The notes under the pieces: generated by a model
The model's database searches: none
The model's input: only the letters and a program-made list of their open reading frames with translations
Told to the model about the DNA's origin: nothing
Assembly (NCBI GenBank): GCA_030698775.1
Contig: JAUYMJ010000010.1
Coordinates: 1 to 42,639, forward strand
Reading direction: 5' to 3'
Length of the DNA stretch: 42,639 nucleotides
Source: a bacterium
Lineage (GTDB): Bacteria; Patescibacteriota; Microgenomatia; Levybacterales; UBA12049
Position numbers and translations under genes: made by a program
Shown: one piece after another, positions 18,062 through 27,958 of the stretch
Numbering within the stretch: the stretch's first letter is position 1
Layout: each line of letters starts with the position of its first letter

Positions 18062-19654
18062 TTAATGCTTCTCAGGTCCTTCAAAATGGATGAGTTTATA
18101 AATTTTTACCACAGAGACTTTCCATTCCCCAACAATTTCAGCCCTCCCAAAACCTGCAACTTCCCAGAGTGAATTACCAAGTGGTTGACAGTTTGGATCT
18201 TCACACACAATCAAGAGCTGATCGGTGACAGTTTTTCTCTGAGGGTCAATAACCGTATTCTCAATCGTGATAGGAGACATTTTGGCGAGCTCAAAAAAAT
18301 ACCGATATGCGTGGTCTGAATTACCATTTGTTAACAGTGCGAAATTAAACCGCCTACCGTCCGTTTTTGTAAGCACGAAATCCGCAATCTTTTTTACTTG
18401 CTCTTTCTGTCTATTTGGTGAGGAGAAAAACGGCGCTCCTAAAAGGTTGTAGTAGAGAAAATAAAGAAATACCGCCATTCCGATGAATACTCCGATGATT
18501 CTTTGCCGTTTATTTTTTGTCAGTACCGATAACGCATTCCCGACCAGTAAAAAAGGAACGGGAAACATGAATCCGAAATAGTAATCATAAATTTGCTTCT
18601 TGTAGAAACCAAAAAGGAAAATTCCCAGAAAAAACCAAAAAGCAATGAGCGCGAAGCGATAGACCTGTATTTCATTTTTTGCTTTGTATTGCCTGTAAAA
18701 CTGCACGAGAAAAATCCCGACTGACACAAATGCCAGTACGACAGTCGCAATAAACCAAGCAGTAAAAAAAGGATTTGACTGGACAGACACCTGCTCAGGT
18801 GGAGGAAACCTCGTCATGAGCCTTCCGAAGAGACGGAAAAAAACATCCCACACCACTCCAAAAAAACTGATGTTTGTTTTATATTCCGCACTGAATGTAT
18901 TTTGGAAAATAAAAGAAAAAATGGTTTTGGTATTTGCAAACCCATGACGCAGCTCAAATGCCAAAAATGGAGAAAAACTAATAATAAAACCTGCAAACAC
19001 ACGAACGAAATCTTTTATGCTTTCTTTTACTAAGGAAATTTTGTGCTGGTACCAACGTGCAAAAAGATAGTACGCAATGAGAATGACACCGAGAAATGTT
19101 GCAAGGTAATGAAGTTGCAGAATAATTCCAAAAAGTAAGCCGATAACGAAAAACAACCATTTCCCATTTTTTGTAACGGCTCTATAAAGAAGATATAAGG
19201 TAATGATTGAGAAAAACGGCATAGGGTTTGGATTCCATGATGACCGCGAATACGCAATGACAATCGGGGAAACCGCATAAAGTGAGGCGGCAAGAATCCC
19301 TGCAAGGCTCCCAAAAAAGCGCTTGCCGACGAAATACACAAGCCACACTGTAATTGTCCCGATTATCGCTATCATTATGGCCGGACCGACCGGATCATAG
19401 TGCCATAACCAGAGGAAAGGAGCCATAAAATAGTAATAGACCGGCCCAAGAAAAAAATCCCCGGCAGAAGCACGGGGACCAAGGAGCGTGAGGTTTCCTT
19501 CAAGAATATGTTTTACGACAAGTGCATCCCGTCCCTCATCACCCAGAAACGTGAGATAGTCTCCTATTCTGTAGAGACGGAGAAAGCCACCAACCAAAAC
19601 GATCAGGAGTACAACGAGTGACTCAGGAGAGAAATACTTTCGCAGGAATTTCAT
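18062..19654 (-). CDS. GT39/ArnT-like membrane glycosyltransferase
   Basis: N-terminal RLYRIGDYLTFLGDEGRDALVVKHIL, 'GPVYYYFMAPFLWL', polytopic. Confidence 0.85.
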   Translation of the reverse strand: MKFLRKYFSPESLVVLLIVLVGGFLRLYRIGDYLTFLGDEGRDALVVKHILEGNLTLLGPRASAGDFFLGPVYYYFMAPFLWLWHYDPVGPAIMIAIIGTITVWLVYFVGKRFFGSLAGILAASLYAVSPIVIAYSRSSWNPNPMPFFSIITLYLLYRAVTKNGKWLFFVIGLLFGIILQLHYLATFLGVILIAYYLFARWYQHKISLVKESIKDFVRVFAGFIISFSPFLAFELRHGFANTKTIFSFIFQNTFSAEYKTNISFFGVVWDVFFRLFGRLMTRFPPPEQVSVQSNPFFTAWFIATVVLAFVSVGIFLVQFYRQYKAKNEIQVYRFALIAFWFFLGIFLFGFYKKQIYDYYFGFMFPVPFLLVGNALSVLTKNKRQRIIGVFIGMAVFLYFLYYNLLGAPFFSSPNRQKEQVKKIADFVLTKTDGRRFNFALLTNGNSDHAYRYFFELAKMSPITIENTVIDPQRKTVTDQLLIVCEDPNCQPLGNSLWEVAGFGRAEIVGEWKVSVVKIYKLIHFEGPEKH

Positions 19655-19660
19655 ATCGCA

Positions 19661-20797
19661 TTAGAAGGCTGTCTTTTTTTTCCAGATTACCTTACTGTAG
19701 ACGGTAAAGTTCCAAATGAGAAGGAAGAAGGTCCCGATAAGAAAATATATACGGTAATACTGCTCTCCATAGAGCATATCACCAATTTGGATTGTTCCCG
19801 ACTGAATAAGTATCACGCCGATGTTTGATGTTGCAAAAAATTGTAACATCTTACTGAAGTATGCAAGAACAGAGTTTGCTTTGTGCGCTTTGAATGTCCA
19901 TACGTTATTAAAATTATAGTTTGAAAAAATCGCGAATTGTGCTGCAACGACGTTGGCCAAAGCTATAGGAAGATGCGTATTGCGGACAAGTTGATCATAA
20001 AGAAATGCATTGATAAAAAAACCAAATCCCCCGACAATCAGGAACTTGGGGAAAGAGCTGTGCAGGACTTCCCGAAAACGGGCCGTGATAACATAACGCA
20101 GGAGGTCAACTATGTACTCACCAGGGGCAATCTTAGAATTTCCGAGTGTCCTGTCCGTAAAATGAAAGGGTACTTCGGCGATCTTAAAACCATCTCTGGC
20201 TGCCTTATGCAGGAACGAGACCTGGAAGGTGTATCCTCTGAATTCCCCCATTTCATTTTTCTCCTTTAGAAATACGCTGACCCTCATCGCCCGATAGCCA
20301 CCGGTCCAATCATGGATAGCAAACCTTCCAAATATTGTCCGTACGAGAAGATTCCCAAATATCGAATAGATTTTACGGATTGGAGGCCAGTTTTCCGGAA
20401 TTGAACCTCCCTGACTGTACCTTGTCCCAATGACAAGGTCGTTCCCCTCATCAATTTTTTTCAAAAAGTCAGGAATTTTCTTTGGGTCATGCTGTCCGTC
20501 AGCATCCATCTCAAAAAGTACGTCCGGGGTTAGTTTTTCAACTGCAAGTGACATACCTTTTATATACGCTGCACCGAGCCCCGCCTTTTCTCCATTGTGA
20601 AGGAGATGAAGATTTTTATATTTTTTGATCAACTCTTCTACTTCTTTTGCTGTCCCATCAGGAGAGTCATCATCAACAACAAGAATGTGCATATTCCAGG
20701 TCTTAATTTCCGGGAAGACATCCGTTTCAAGCGTCTCGACAAGCTTTTTTATATTGCCTTTTTCGTTGTATGTAGGAATAATGATAACTGCTTTCAT
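19661..20797 (-). CDS. GT2 polyprenol-phosphate mannosyltransferase fused to GtrA-like membrane domain
   Basis: VIIPTYNEKGNIKKLVETL, VVDDDSPDGTA, EMDADGQHDPKKIP; C-terminal FLIVGGFGFFINAFLYDQLV GtrA-like. Confidence 0.92.
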   Translation of the reverse strand: MKAVIIIPTYNEKGNIKKLVETLETDVFPEIKTWNMHILVVDDDSPDGTAKEVEELIKKYKNLHLLHNGEKAGLGAAYIKGMSLAVEKLTPDVLFEMDADGQHDPKKIPDFLKKIDEGNDLVIGTRYSQGGSIPENWPPIRKIYSIFGNLLVRTIFGRFAIHDWTGGYRAMRVSVFLKEKNEMGEFRGYTFQVSFLHKAARDGFKIAEVPFHFTDRTLGNSKIAPGEYIVDLLRYVITARFREVLHSSFPKFLIVGGFGFFINAFLYDQLVRNTHLPIALANVVAAQFAIFSNYNFNNVWTFKAHKANSVLAYFSKMLQFFATSNIGVILIQSGTIQIGDMLYGEQYYRIYFLIGTFFLLIWNFTVYSKVIWKKKTAF

Positions 20798-21756
20798 ACC
20801 GTCTTAAAGTAACGTATTGTCTTCTCAAGTCCCTGTTCTACGCCTATTTTAGGACCCCACCCGAGCATAGTTTGCGCCTTTGTGATATCCGGACACCGCC
20901 TCTTTGGATCATCCTCAGGAAGATCCTGGTTGACGATATCTGAAGAAGACTGCGTAAGCTTCTTCACGAGTTCAGCAAGTTCCCTTATCGTCCGCTCATC
21001 CGGATTTCCTAAATTAAATACCTCCCCTTTTGACCCCTCAGTAAACATCGCACGGATAAGCCCTTCAACCATGTCATCAACGTAGCAAAAGCTCCTTGTT
21101 TGTGAACCATCACCATAGATAGTCATATTCTGACCGACTAATGCCTGATTAATAAAATTTGAAACGACCCGACCGTCATCTTTCTGCATATATGGACCAT
21201 ACGTGTTGAAAATTCTAATGATACGCGCATTGAGACCGTGTTTCCTTACAAAACCCATGACCATTGCTTCGCCGAAACGTTTTCCCTCGTCGTAGACGGA
21301 ACGAATGCCAGTCGGATTGACGTTGCCAAAATACGTTTCTTTCTGCGGTGACTCTGCTGGGTCCCCATAGATTTCGGATGAGGATGTATAGAGAACCGAC
21401 GAACCGTGTTCTTTGGCTACAAGCAGCATATGGTACGTTCCAATACTATTCACAAGCAGAGTTTCGATCGGATACGCTATATAGCTTTTGGGGCTATTTT
21501 TATTCGGGGACGCCGGGGAAGCTAGATGAAAAATGAGATCAATCTTTGTCGATCCGTAGAGACTGACGTCATGCGGGACAGAAACATCCTGCTCGATGAA
21601 CGAAAAATTTGGTTTCTCAAGGAGCTCTGAGAGGTTCTCTTTGCTCCCAGTGAGAAAGTTGTCCACACCAATGACACTGTGCCCATCGCTAAGGAGACGC
21701 TTCACCAAATGTGATCCGATAAATCCGGCTGCTCCGGTGATAAGAACTGACGACAT
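20794..21756 (-). CDS. NAD-dependent SDR, UDP-glucuronate decarboxylase (UDP-xylose synthase)-like
   Basis: ITGAAGFIGSHLVKRLLSDGHSVIGVDNFLTGSKENL, HLASPASP, GDGSQTRSFCYVDDMVEGL. Confidence 0.88.
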   Translation of the reverse strand: MSSVLITGAAGFIGSHLVKRLLSDGHSVIGVDNFLTGSKENLSELLEKPNFSFIEQDVSVPHDVSLYGSTKIDLIFHLASPASPNKNSPKSYIAYPIETLLVNSIGTYHMLLVAKEHGSSVLYTSSSEIYGDPAESPQKETYFGNVNPTGIRSVYDEGKRFGEAMVMGFVRKHGLNARIIRIFNTYGPYMQKDDGRVVSNFINQALVGQNMTIYGDGSQTRSFCYVDDMVEGLIRAMFTEGSKGEVFNLGNPDERTIRELAELVKKLTQSSSDIVNQDLPEDDPKRRCPDITKAQTMLGWGPKIGVEQGLEKTIRYFKTV

Positions 21757-21817
21757 ATCTTTCTATCTTATACGAAAAATGGATGTTGAGAAAGTCATGA
21801 ATGAAGAAGAAGGGAGC

Positions 21818-22795
21818 TTATTGATCGTTTTTTTTCTCGCTTTCAATATCAGATTTGACCATCATCTCAACCAGTTGCGCAAATGACGTCTTTGGCTTCC
21901 ATCCCAACACTTTTTTTGCCTTACTATAATCACCAATCAGGTTATCCACCTCTGCCGGACGCATAAACTCTTTTTTGTTTGCAATGACATACCTCCTCCA
22001 CTCATTCATGCCTGCAGCAGCGAATGCCAATTCGACGAATTCTTCAACGCTATGATTCTCACCGGTCGAGATAACATAATCATCGGCTTCTTTTTGCTGG
22101 AGCATGAGCCACATCGCCTCAACGTAATCTCCGGCATACCCCCAATCTCGCTTTGAATCAAGATTTCCAAGCTCGATGGACTTCTGTTTTCCAAGAAAAA
22201 TCCTCGCTACCGCCCTCGTAATTTTTCTGGTAACAAACTCCAGTCCTCTCCGAGGGGACTCGTGGTTAAAAAGGATCCCGGAGCACGCAAAAAGGTCGTA
22301 GCTTTCCCTGTAATTGACCGTTATGTAATGTCCATAGACCTTGGCCACACCATACGGACTTCGCGGATAAAACCGTGTTGTTTCACGCTGCGGAGTCTCG
22401 GTAACCTTACCAAACATCTCAGAGCTTGAAGCCTGGTAAAACTTAATTTTCGGGTTGACTGACCGGATCGCCTCAAGCATTCTCGTCACACCGAGTGCAG
22501 TAAACTCACCTGTTAAGACAGGCTGATTCCACGACGTTTTCACAAACGATTGGGCTGCAAGGTTATAGACTTCATCAGGCGTTGATTCGATGACAGCTTC
22601 TGTGAGAGAACTCTGGTCAAGTAAATCTCCGGAGACAAGGATTATTTTGTCTTGGATATGCTTAATATTGCCGTAGTTTTGGGTACTTGTTCTTCGTGTA
22701 AGGCCAAAAACCTCATATCCTTTCTCTAAAAGAAATTCAGCCAAATATGAGCCGTCTTGCCCTGTTATTCCCGTTATGAGCGCACGTTTTGCCAT
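21818..22795 (-). CDS. gmd: GDP-mannose 4,6-dehydratase
   Basis: [68 protein letters not shown]. Confidence 0.96.
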   Translation of the reverse strand: MAKRALITGITGQDGSYLAEFLLEKGYEVFGLTRRTSTQNYGNIKHIQDKIILVSGDLLDQSSLTEAVIESTPDEVYNLAAQSFVKTSWNQPVLTGEFTALGVTRMLEAIRSVNPKIKFYQASSSEMFGKVTETPQRETTRFYPRSPYGVAKVYGHYITVNYRESYDLFACSGILFNHESPRRGLEFVTRKITRAVARIFLGKQKSIELGNLDSKRDWGYAGDYVEAMWLMLQQKEADDYVISTGENHSVEEFVELAFAAAGMNEWRRYVIANKKEFMRPAEVDNLIGDYSKAKKVLGWKPKTSFAQLVEMMVKSDIESEKKNDQ

Positions 22796-22810
22796 AGAAT
22801 AGTATTCATT

Positions 22811-23770
22811 CTAAGGGATATTTCGCCAATAGTCCAGTACGTCCCGAAGTGATGTATCAAGAGAAATCGCAGGTTTCCATCCTGTTTTTTGTGTCACTTT
22901 TGTGATGTCTGAACGGTTATCCGCAATATCAATAGGCATGAGGCGGGAAGCGTCTTTTATGATGCTTATTTTACTCGTTGACAATGCGACCAGTCTCTCT
23001 AAAATATCCGACATTTTCTGGGAAGTGCCCGATCCTACGTTGTAGACGTCGCCTTCATCGCCTTTTTCAACCAGTGCAACGTAGGCTTGTACAATATCCC
23101 GAACATCGGTAAAATCCCTCCTGGCTGATAAATTCCCGACCTTGAGAACCGGTTCTTGTTGACCTTTCTCTATTTTTGCAATTTGTGAAGCAAATGCCGC
23201 AACTGCGTAGGCTGGTTTTTGCCTAGGACCTATGTGGTTGAATGGGCGTGTTCTGATAATAGGCATGTTATACGTCATAAAATACTGAAGCCCAAGATAG
23301 TCCTGTGCTATTTTGGAGACCGCATACGGACTAACCGGGCGCATTTGCGTTTCTTCATCGATAGGGAGATCTGACGGGGCGACCTTGCCATAGACTTCAG
23401 CTGACGAAATGATAAGTATTTTTGAAGGCATGTGGGAATGTTTTTTTATTGCTTCCAGCAGATTAATTTGTCCGATAATATTTGTTGAGAATGTAAATGA
23501 CGGATCCTTAAAACTCTGTGAGGGTGATGCGAGCGCTGCAAGATGAAAAATAATATCAGCATCTACTGTGGCTATCGCGTGATCAATCTGGTCTGATTTC
23601 GTTAAATCAACTTGGATGAGTGTGAGTTTATCTGTGATATCGTTTATGCCTTGGAGACTATTCTCTGAATGATACGTCCCTGAAACAACGTAGTCCCCCT
23701 TCTGAAGTAGCAAACGGGAGAGATAGCTTCCGGCAAACCCGGATATCCCGGTAATAAAGGCTTTTTTCAT
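22811..23770 (-). CDS. rmd: GDP-4-dehydro-6-deoxy-D-mannose reductase-like SDR
   Basis: FITGISGFAGSYLSRLLL, SSAEVYGKV, TRPFNHIGPRQ, RRDFTDVRDIVQAY. Confidence 0.85.
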   Translation of the reverse strand: MKKAFITGISGFAGSYLSRLLLQKGDYVVSGTYHSENSLQGINDITDKLTLIQVDLTKSDQIDHAIATVDADIIFHLAALASPSQSFKDPSFTFSTNIIGQINLLEAIKKHSHMPSKILIISSAEVYGKVAPSDLPIDEETQMRPVSPYAVSKIAQDYLGLQYFMTYNMPIIRTRPFNHIGPRQKPAYAVAAFASQIAKIEKGQQEPVLKVGNLSARRDFTDVRDIVQAYVALVEKGDEGDVYNVGSGTSQKMSDILERLVALSTSKISIIKDASRLMPIDIADNRSDITKVTQKTGWKPAISLDTSLRDVLDYWRNIP

Positions 23771-25065
23771 CGGCCAACTCCGACATAGGTAAAACCAAGC
23801 TCCTTCATACGCGTGGGACTATAGATATTTCGTCCATCAACAACGTTTGGGGTTTTCATGAGCTTCTTGATTTTCCCAAGATCAGCCTCCCGAAACTCGT
23901 CCCACTCGGTAACGATAATCGTTGCGTCGGCATCTTTCACAGAGCTATAGAGGTCTTTTGCAAATGCCACAGAGACATCTGCGAGAATTTTCCTTGCATT
24001 TTCCATTGCAATCGGATCAAATACTCTCACCCTTGCACCTTTTTCTGCAAGTTTCCGGATGACGACAAGGGAGGGAGCATCGCGCATATCGTCAGTGTCC
24101 GGTTTAAATGACAACCCCAAAACGGTAATTTCCTTACCACGTACTTTTCCATGGAGCATTTTTTCCGCTTTCTCAACTATCGAGAGCATCATGTGCTTGT
24201 TTATCGTCTCGACTTCCCGGAGTAATGAAAAATCATACCCATATCCTTTTGCAATTGCGATAAGTGCTTTGACGTCTTTGGGGAAACAACTCCCGCCATA
24301 CCCGGCTCCGGCATTCAAAAACGATGAACCGATCCGCCTATCCAGACCAATCCCCGATAAAACAGCTGTCCCATCAGCCCCTACTTTCTCCGAAAGAGAC
24401 GCGATCGCATTGGCGAAAGAAATTTTTGTCGCCAAAAATGCATTTGAGGCATACTTGATCATCTCCGCTGTCTCGATTGTTGTGATAACCTGTGTTGCTT
24501 GAATCGGTGCATGGAGCTCGCGCATCACTTCCTGAGCCTTCTCGGTATCGGTTCCGATGACAACCCTATCCGGATGTCTCGTGTCCGAAATCGCTTGACC
24601 TTCACGTAAAAATTCAGGAACCGACGCAATATCAAACGATGAAGACGCTGCTCTCACTCTGTTAATTATCTCCCTTATCCGCTTGTTCGTACCTACAGGG
24701 ACGGTACTTTTTGTGACAACCACGGTATACCCTTTGAGGTGTTTTCCAACTTTTTCGGCTACGTCAAAAACTACTGATAGGTCGGCCTCTCCGTTTGGTT
24801 TTGGTGGTGTCCCAACGGCAATAAAGACAGCATCTGACGAGGAAATCGCCTGCGTATACTCAAGTGTAAATAACAGGCGTTTTGCTTTTACATTCCTCTT
24901 CACCAGTTCATCAATTCCCGGTTCGTAAATCGGGATTATTCCTTTTTTAAGACTCTCAATCTTTGAGGCCGTATGACCGATAACGTATACAGTGTTCCCC
25001 AAGTCGGCAAACACTGCAGCCGACACCAGCCCAACGTAACCATGCCCGACAAAAGTAATTGTCAT
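23767..25065 (-). CDS. ugd: UDP-glucose 6-dehydrogenase
   Basis: GHGYVGLVSAAVFADLGNTV, STVPVGTN, PEFLREGQAI, GAGYGGSCFPKDVKAL. Confidence 0.95.
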   Translation of the reverse strand: MTITFVGHGYVGLVSAAVFADLGNTVYVIGHTASKIESLKKGIIPIYEPGIDELVKRNVKAKRLLFTLEYTQAISSSDAVFIAVGTPPKPNGEADLSVVFDVAEKVGKHLKGYTVVVTKSTVPVGTNKRIREIINRVRAASSSFDIASVPEFLREGQAISDTRHPDRVVIGTDTEKAQEVMRELHAPIQATQVITTIETAEMIKYASNAFLATKISFANAIASLSEKVGADGTAVLSGIGLDRRIGSSFLNAGAGYGGSCFPKDVKALIAIAKGYGYDFSLLREVETINKHMMLSIVEKAEKMLHGKVRGKEITVLGLSFKPDTDDMRDAPSLVVIRKLAEKGARVRVFDPIAMENARKILADVSVAFAKDLYSSVKDADATIIVTEWDEFREADLGKIKKLMKTPNVVDGRNIYSPTRMKELGFTYVGVGR

Positions 25066-25961
25066 ATTCGTAAACCTTGTAACTTCATTTCTTTAAGCCC
25101 TTCTTCAAATGTCCGCATCTTCACACCCAGTTGCATGATTTTATCATTATTTAAAGTTAAATTGAAAGGTCGGGGCGCACGGCCGCTAAAAAATGCTTCT
25201 CGTGATATTTTTTCAATCTTAGGCTTCTCAATCTGAAACATTGAAGCGATAGTCACAACAGCCTCATAGGGCGAAATAGACGAGCTGCCTACAACGTGGT
25301 AGATACCAGTCATACCTGTCTCTGCAATCGCTTTTAAGGCAATCGCGATATCATCAATAAACGTTGGTGTCATAATATGATCTGTCACCGCCTTCACTTC
25401 TTCCCCGCTTGCAAGCCTGGTCAGTATTGCCCTCACAAAATCAAGCTTCTGCTTAAAATCACTCCTATACGGATAGGCAATCCGCATAATGACATTTCGC
25501 ACGCCTGTACTTACCACCGCTTTTTCCCCTTCATACTTCGTGACGGCATACCATCCGAGCGGATCGGGGCTGTCTTCTTCGGTGTATCCCGCCTCTGACG
25601 TATTCTCTCCGGAAAAAACGAAATCTGTTGACACATAGACCATTGTGTGCCGTGCCTTGGCGCAGGCCAAGGCGACGTTTCTTGCTCCCTCGACATTTAT
25701 TTTCCATGCAGGACCGTTTTCCCCAAGAGGCTTGTCTTTCTCACATGAATCAACATCTGCTTTTGCCGCAAGGTGAAACACAATACTTCCGGAGGGAGCA
25801 TTGAGAATGGGGGAAAGCGTCGCAGGATCGGTAATATCTAGACCGGTTTCAAGGCTAAAGTTCTGAATGGAAAAATTGTTCTCCAAAAGACTGAGGATAC
25901 GAGACCCAACAAGACCAGATCCGCCAACAGCCAGAAGTTTCTTTTTACTTGTCGCCCCCAT
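25062..25961 (-). CDS. rmlD: dTDP-4-dehydrorhamnose reductase
   Basis: GGSGLVGSRILSLL, HLAAKADVDSCE, YVSTDFVFSG, PLGWYAVTKYEGE. Confidence 0.9.
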   Translation of the reverse strand: MGATSKKKLLAVGGSGLVGSRILSLLENNFSIQNFSLETGLDITDPATLSPILNAPSGSIVFHLAAKADVDSCEKDKPLGENGPAWKINVEGARNVALACAKARHTMVYVSTDFVFSGENTSEAGYTEEDSPDPLGWYAVTKYEGEKAVVSTGVRNVIMRIAYPYRSDFKQKLDFVRAILTRLASGEEVKAVTDHIMTPTFIDDIAIALKAIAETGMTGIYHVVGSSSISPYEAVVTIASMFQIEKPKIEKISREAFFSGRAPRPFNLTLNNDKIMQLGVKMRTFEEGLKEMKLQGLRI

Positions 25962-26982
25962 ATTGTTTTTTGTAATACGAGGTGTATGCCCCGGATTTTA
26001 CATCTTTCCACCAGAACACATTCTCCTTGTACCAGGTCACTGTCTTTCCCAGCCATTCATCAAAATTATGCTCCGGCTTCCACCCGAGCTCACGATTGAT
26101 TTTTGTCCAATCAACCGCATATCTCCTGTCATGACCGGGTCGATCCTTCACATATTCGATCATCGCGTCGTCTTTTCCGAGAAGACGCAGGATCTTCTTG
26201 ACGACTTCGATATTACTAATACCTTGCCTGCCGGCAGGCAGGTCCTCCGTAACCCCACCGACACAGTAGGTCTCACCGATTTTTCCCTTTTGCAACACCA
26301 CATCGATTGCCCGACAATGGTCCTCAACATATAACCAATCGCGAACATAGAGTCCGTCACCATAGACCGGGATTTTTTTTTCTTCGAGAAGATTGGTGAT
26401 CGCGAGTGGAATAAATTTTTCGGGAAATTGGAACGGACCAAAATTGTTTGAGCAGTTTGTGATGGTTACCGGCAACCCGAACGTCGTGTGGTAGGCGCGT
26501 ACGAGATGGTCCGACCCTGCTTTGCTTGCTGCGTAGGGACTTCTCGGATTGTAAGCGGTTGTTTCTGAAAATTTTTTTGTTTCCTCAAGTGAAAGTGCTC
26601 CAAAGACCTCATCTGTTGATATGTGATGGAATCTCTCAATTCCTGCTTTCACTGCACCGTCAAGGAGAACTTGCGTTCCGGTAACGTTTGTTTCGATAAA
26701 AGCAGCAGGCTCCATTATCGACCTATCGACGTGACTTTCTGCAGCAAAATGAACGACCATATTTACCCCCTGCATTGCTTTCTCTACGACGACGGGGTCA
26801 CAGATATTTCCGTGTATAAAGGAGTAGTGAGGGTGTTTCTCAATTGTGATAAGATTCTCAAGATTTCCTGCATACGTTAACGAATCAAGATTAACAACAT
26901 GATCTTCGGGATGGTACTTCATCCAGTAGAGAATAAAATTCGCTCCGATAAATCCTGCACCTCCGGTGACGAGTAATTTCAT
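25945..26982 (-). CDS. rmlB: dTDP-glucose 4,6-dehydratase, carrying an 8-aa DLPAGRQG insertion
   Basis: VTGGAGFIGANFILYWMKYHP, HFAAESHVDRSI, STDEVFGAL, RSPYAASKAGSDHLVRAYHTTFGLPVTITNCSNNFGP. Confidence 0.96.
   Translation of the reverse strand: MKLLVTGGAGFIGANFILYWMKYHPEDHVVNLDSLTYAGNLENLITIEKHPHYSFIHGNICDPVVVEKAMQGVNMVVHFAAESHVDRSIMEPAAFIETNVTGTQVLLDGAVKAGIERFHHISTDEVFGALSLEETKKFSETTAYNPRSPYAASKAGSDHLVRAYHTTFGLPVTITNCSNNFGPFQFPEKFIPLAITNLLEEKKIPVYGDGLYVRDWLYVEDHCRAIDVVLQKGKIGETYCVGGVTEDLPAGRQGISNIEVVKKILRLLGKDDAMIEYVKDRPGHDRRYAVDWTKINRELGWKPEHNFDEWLGKTVTWYKENVFWWKDVKSGAYTSYYKKQYGGDK
26221..26244 (-). repeat. 24-bp GC-rich palindromic element inserted in frame in rmlB
   Basis: Minus strand GACCTGCCTGCCGGCAGGCAAGGT = D L P A G R Q G; core TGCCTGCCGGCAGGCA (26225-26240) is a perfect palindrome. 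Confidence 0.85.
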
Positions 26983-27518
26983 AATTTTCCCTCTCTTTCA
27001 AGAGTAGATAGAAGCAGTATACCAAGTGATGCGATAGAATTCTTTATACTACCTGTCGTTACGTGCTTGACCGCCTCGGAAAGCGGCATCTTTACAAGTG
27101 TAATCTCCTCATCTTCCTCAGGGGAAGATACCCCAAATGTCAGATCCCGCGCGAGAAAAATGTGTATCTCGGATTTTATGACACTACTGTTTCCCGAGAA
27201 AAATCCGAATTGCGTCCATTTTTTAGCAACCATTCCCGTCTCTTCTGCAAGTTCCCGCTTCGCTGCCAAGAGAGGAGATTCTCCCTTTTCTACATGCCCA
27301 GCTACTTCTTCCAAAAATGTCTCGTCATGCAGATATCGAAACTGCTTGATAAGATAGAGCTCATTTTTGTCCGTTAATGGAAATACGGAAGCTATCGGCG
27401 GACGATAAATATTTCGATGTGTATGGAGAGTGCCATTTATATCAAGCTTGGTCTCAACGACAGAGAAAAGGTCAGCGTTAAGAATCGGCTTTTGTGAGAG
27501 GATTTTTATTGGACTCAT
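26979..27518 (-). CDS. NUDIX hydrolase (ADP-ribose pyrophosphatase-like)
   Basis: EEVAGHVEKGESPLLAAKRELAEETGMVAKKW Nudix box (GX5EX7REUXEEXGU). Confidence 0.93.
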   Translation of the reverse strand: MSPIKILSQKPILNADLFSVVETKLDINGTLHTHRNIYRPPIASVFPLTDKNELYLIKQFRYLHDETFLEEVAGHVEKGESPLLAAKRELAEETGMVAKKWTQFGFFSGNSSVIKSEIHIFLARDLTFGVSSPEEDEEITLVKMPLSEAVKHVTTGSIKNSIASLGILLLSTLEREGKL

Positions 27519-27958
27519 TTCAGGACACCCCTCTCAAGCTCTTCTTGAGAGTATTCGACCTGTTCGTCTGTAAGCGATGGGTCGTAGGCGGGATCAGGAT
27601 AATTAATCAGCCATCCCTCTTCCGTTCCGATGTTTTCAAGACCGGTTGCAACGTTACTTGGAATAAAGAGCCTTTGGGGATTTTGTGCATCCAAGATATG
27701 CTCAGTTCGTACCCACCTGTCACCCTCTCGCTCATAGGTGATTATCCTCATTTTCCCCCGAAGACAAATATATCTTGCAGTTCGAACCCTGTGTAAATGG
27801 TACCCTTTAAATGCGCCGGGAAATGCAACTGACATGTACACCTCTGTTTTTAATTGTGTCTCCTTGTCCTTGAATAGCTCCATCAGCCAACCATTTTCAG
27901 CTTTTTGATGGTCAACAGTCTTTACTTTTCTTGCCGGCTCAACTGTCACGTTACTCAT
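27515..27958 (-). CDS. RmlC-like cupin (dTDP-4-dehydrorhamnose 3,5-epimerase family)
   Basis: AFPGAFKGYHLHRVRTARYICLRGKMRIITYE...RLFIPSNVATGLENI; start set at internal MSNVTVEP, 8-bp overlap with the preceding gene. Confidence 0.75.
   Translation of the reverse strand: MSNVTVEPARKVKTVDHQKAENGWLMELFKDKETQLKTEVYMSVAFPGAFKGYHLHRVRTARYICLRGKMRIITYEREGDRWVRTEHILDAQNPQRLFIPSNVATGLENIGTEEGWLINYPDPAYDPSLTDEQVEYSQEELERGVLK

Noticed and set aside
24059-24502. 147-aa plus-strand ORF inside ugd
   Set aside because: Antisense to conserved UDP-glucose dehydrogenase; no domain recognised
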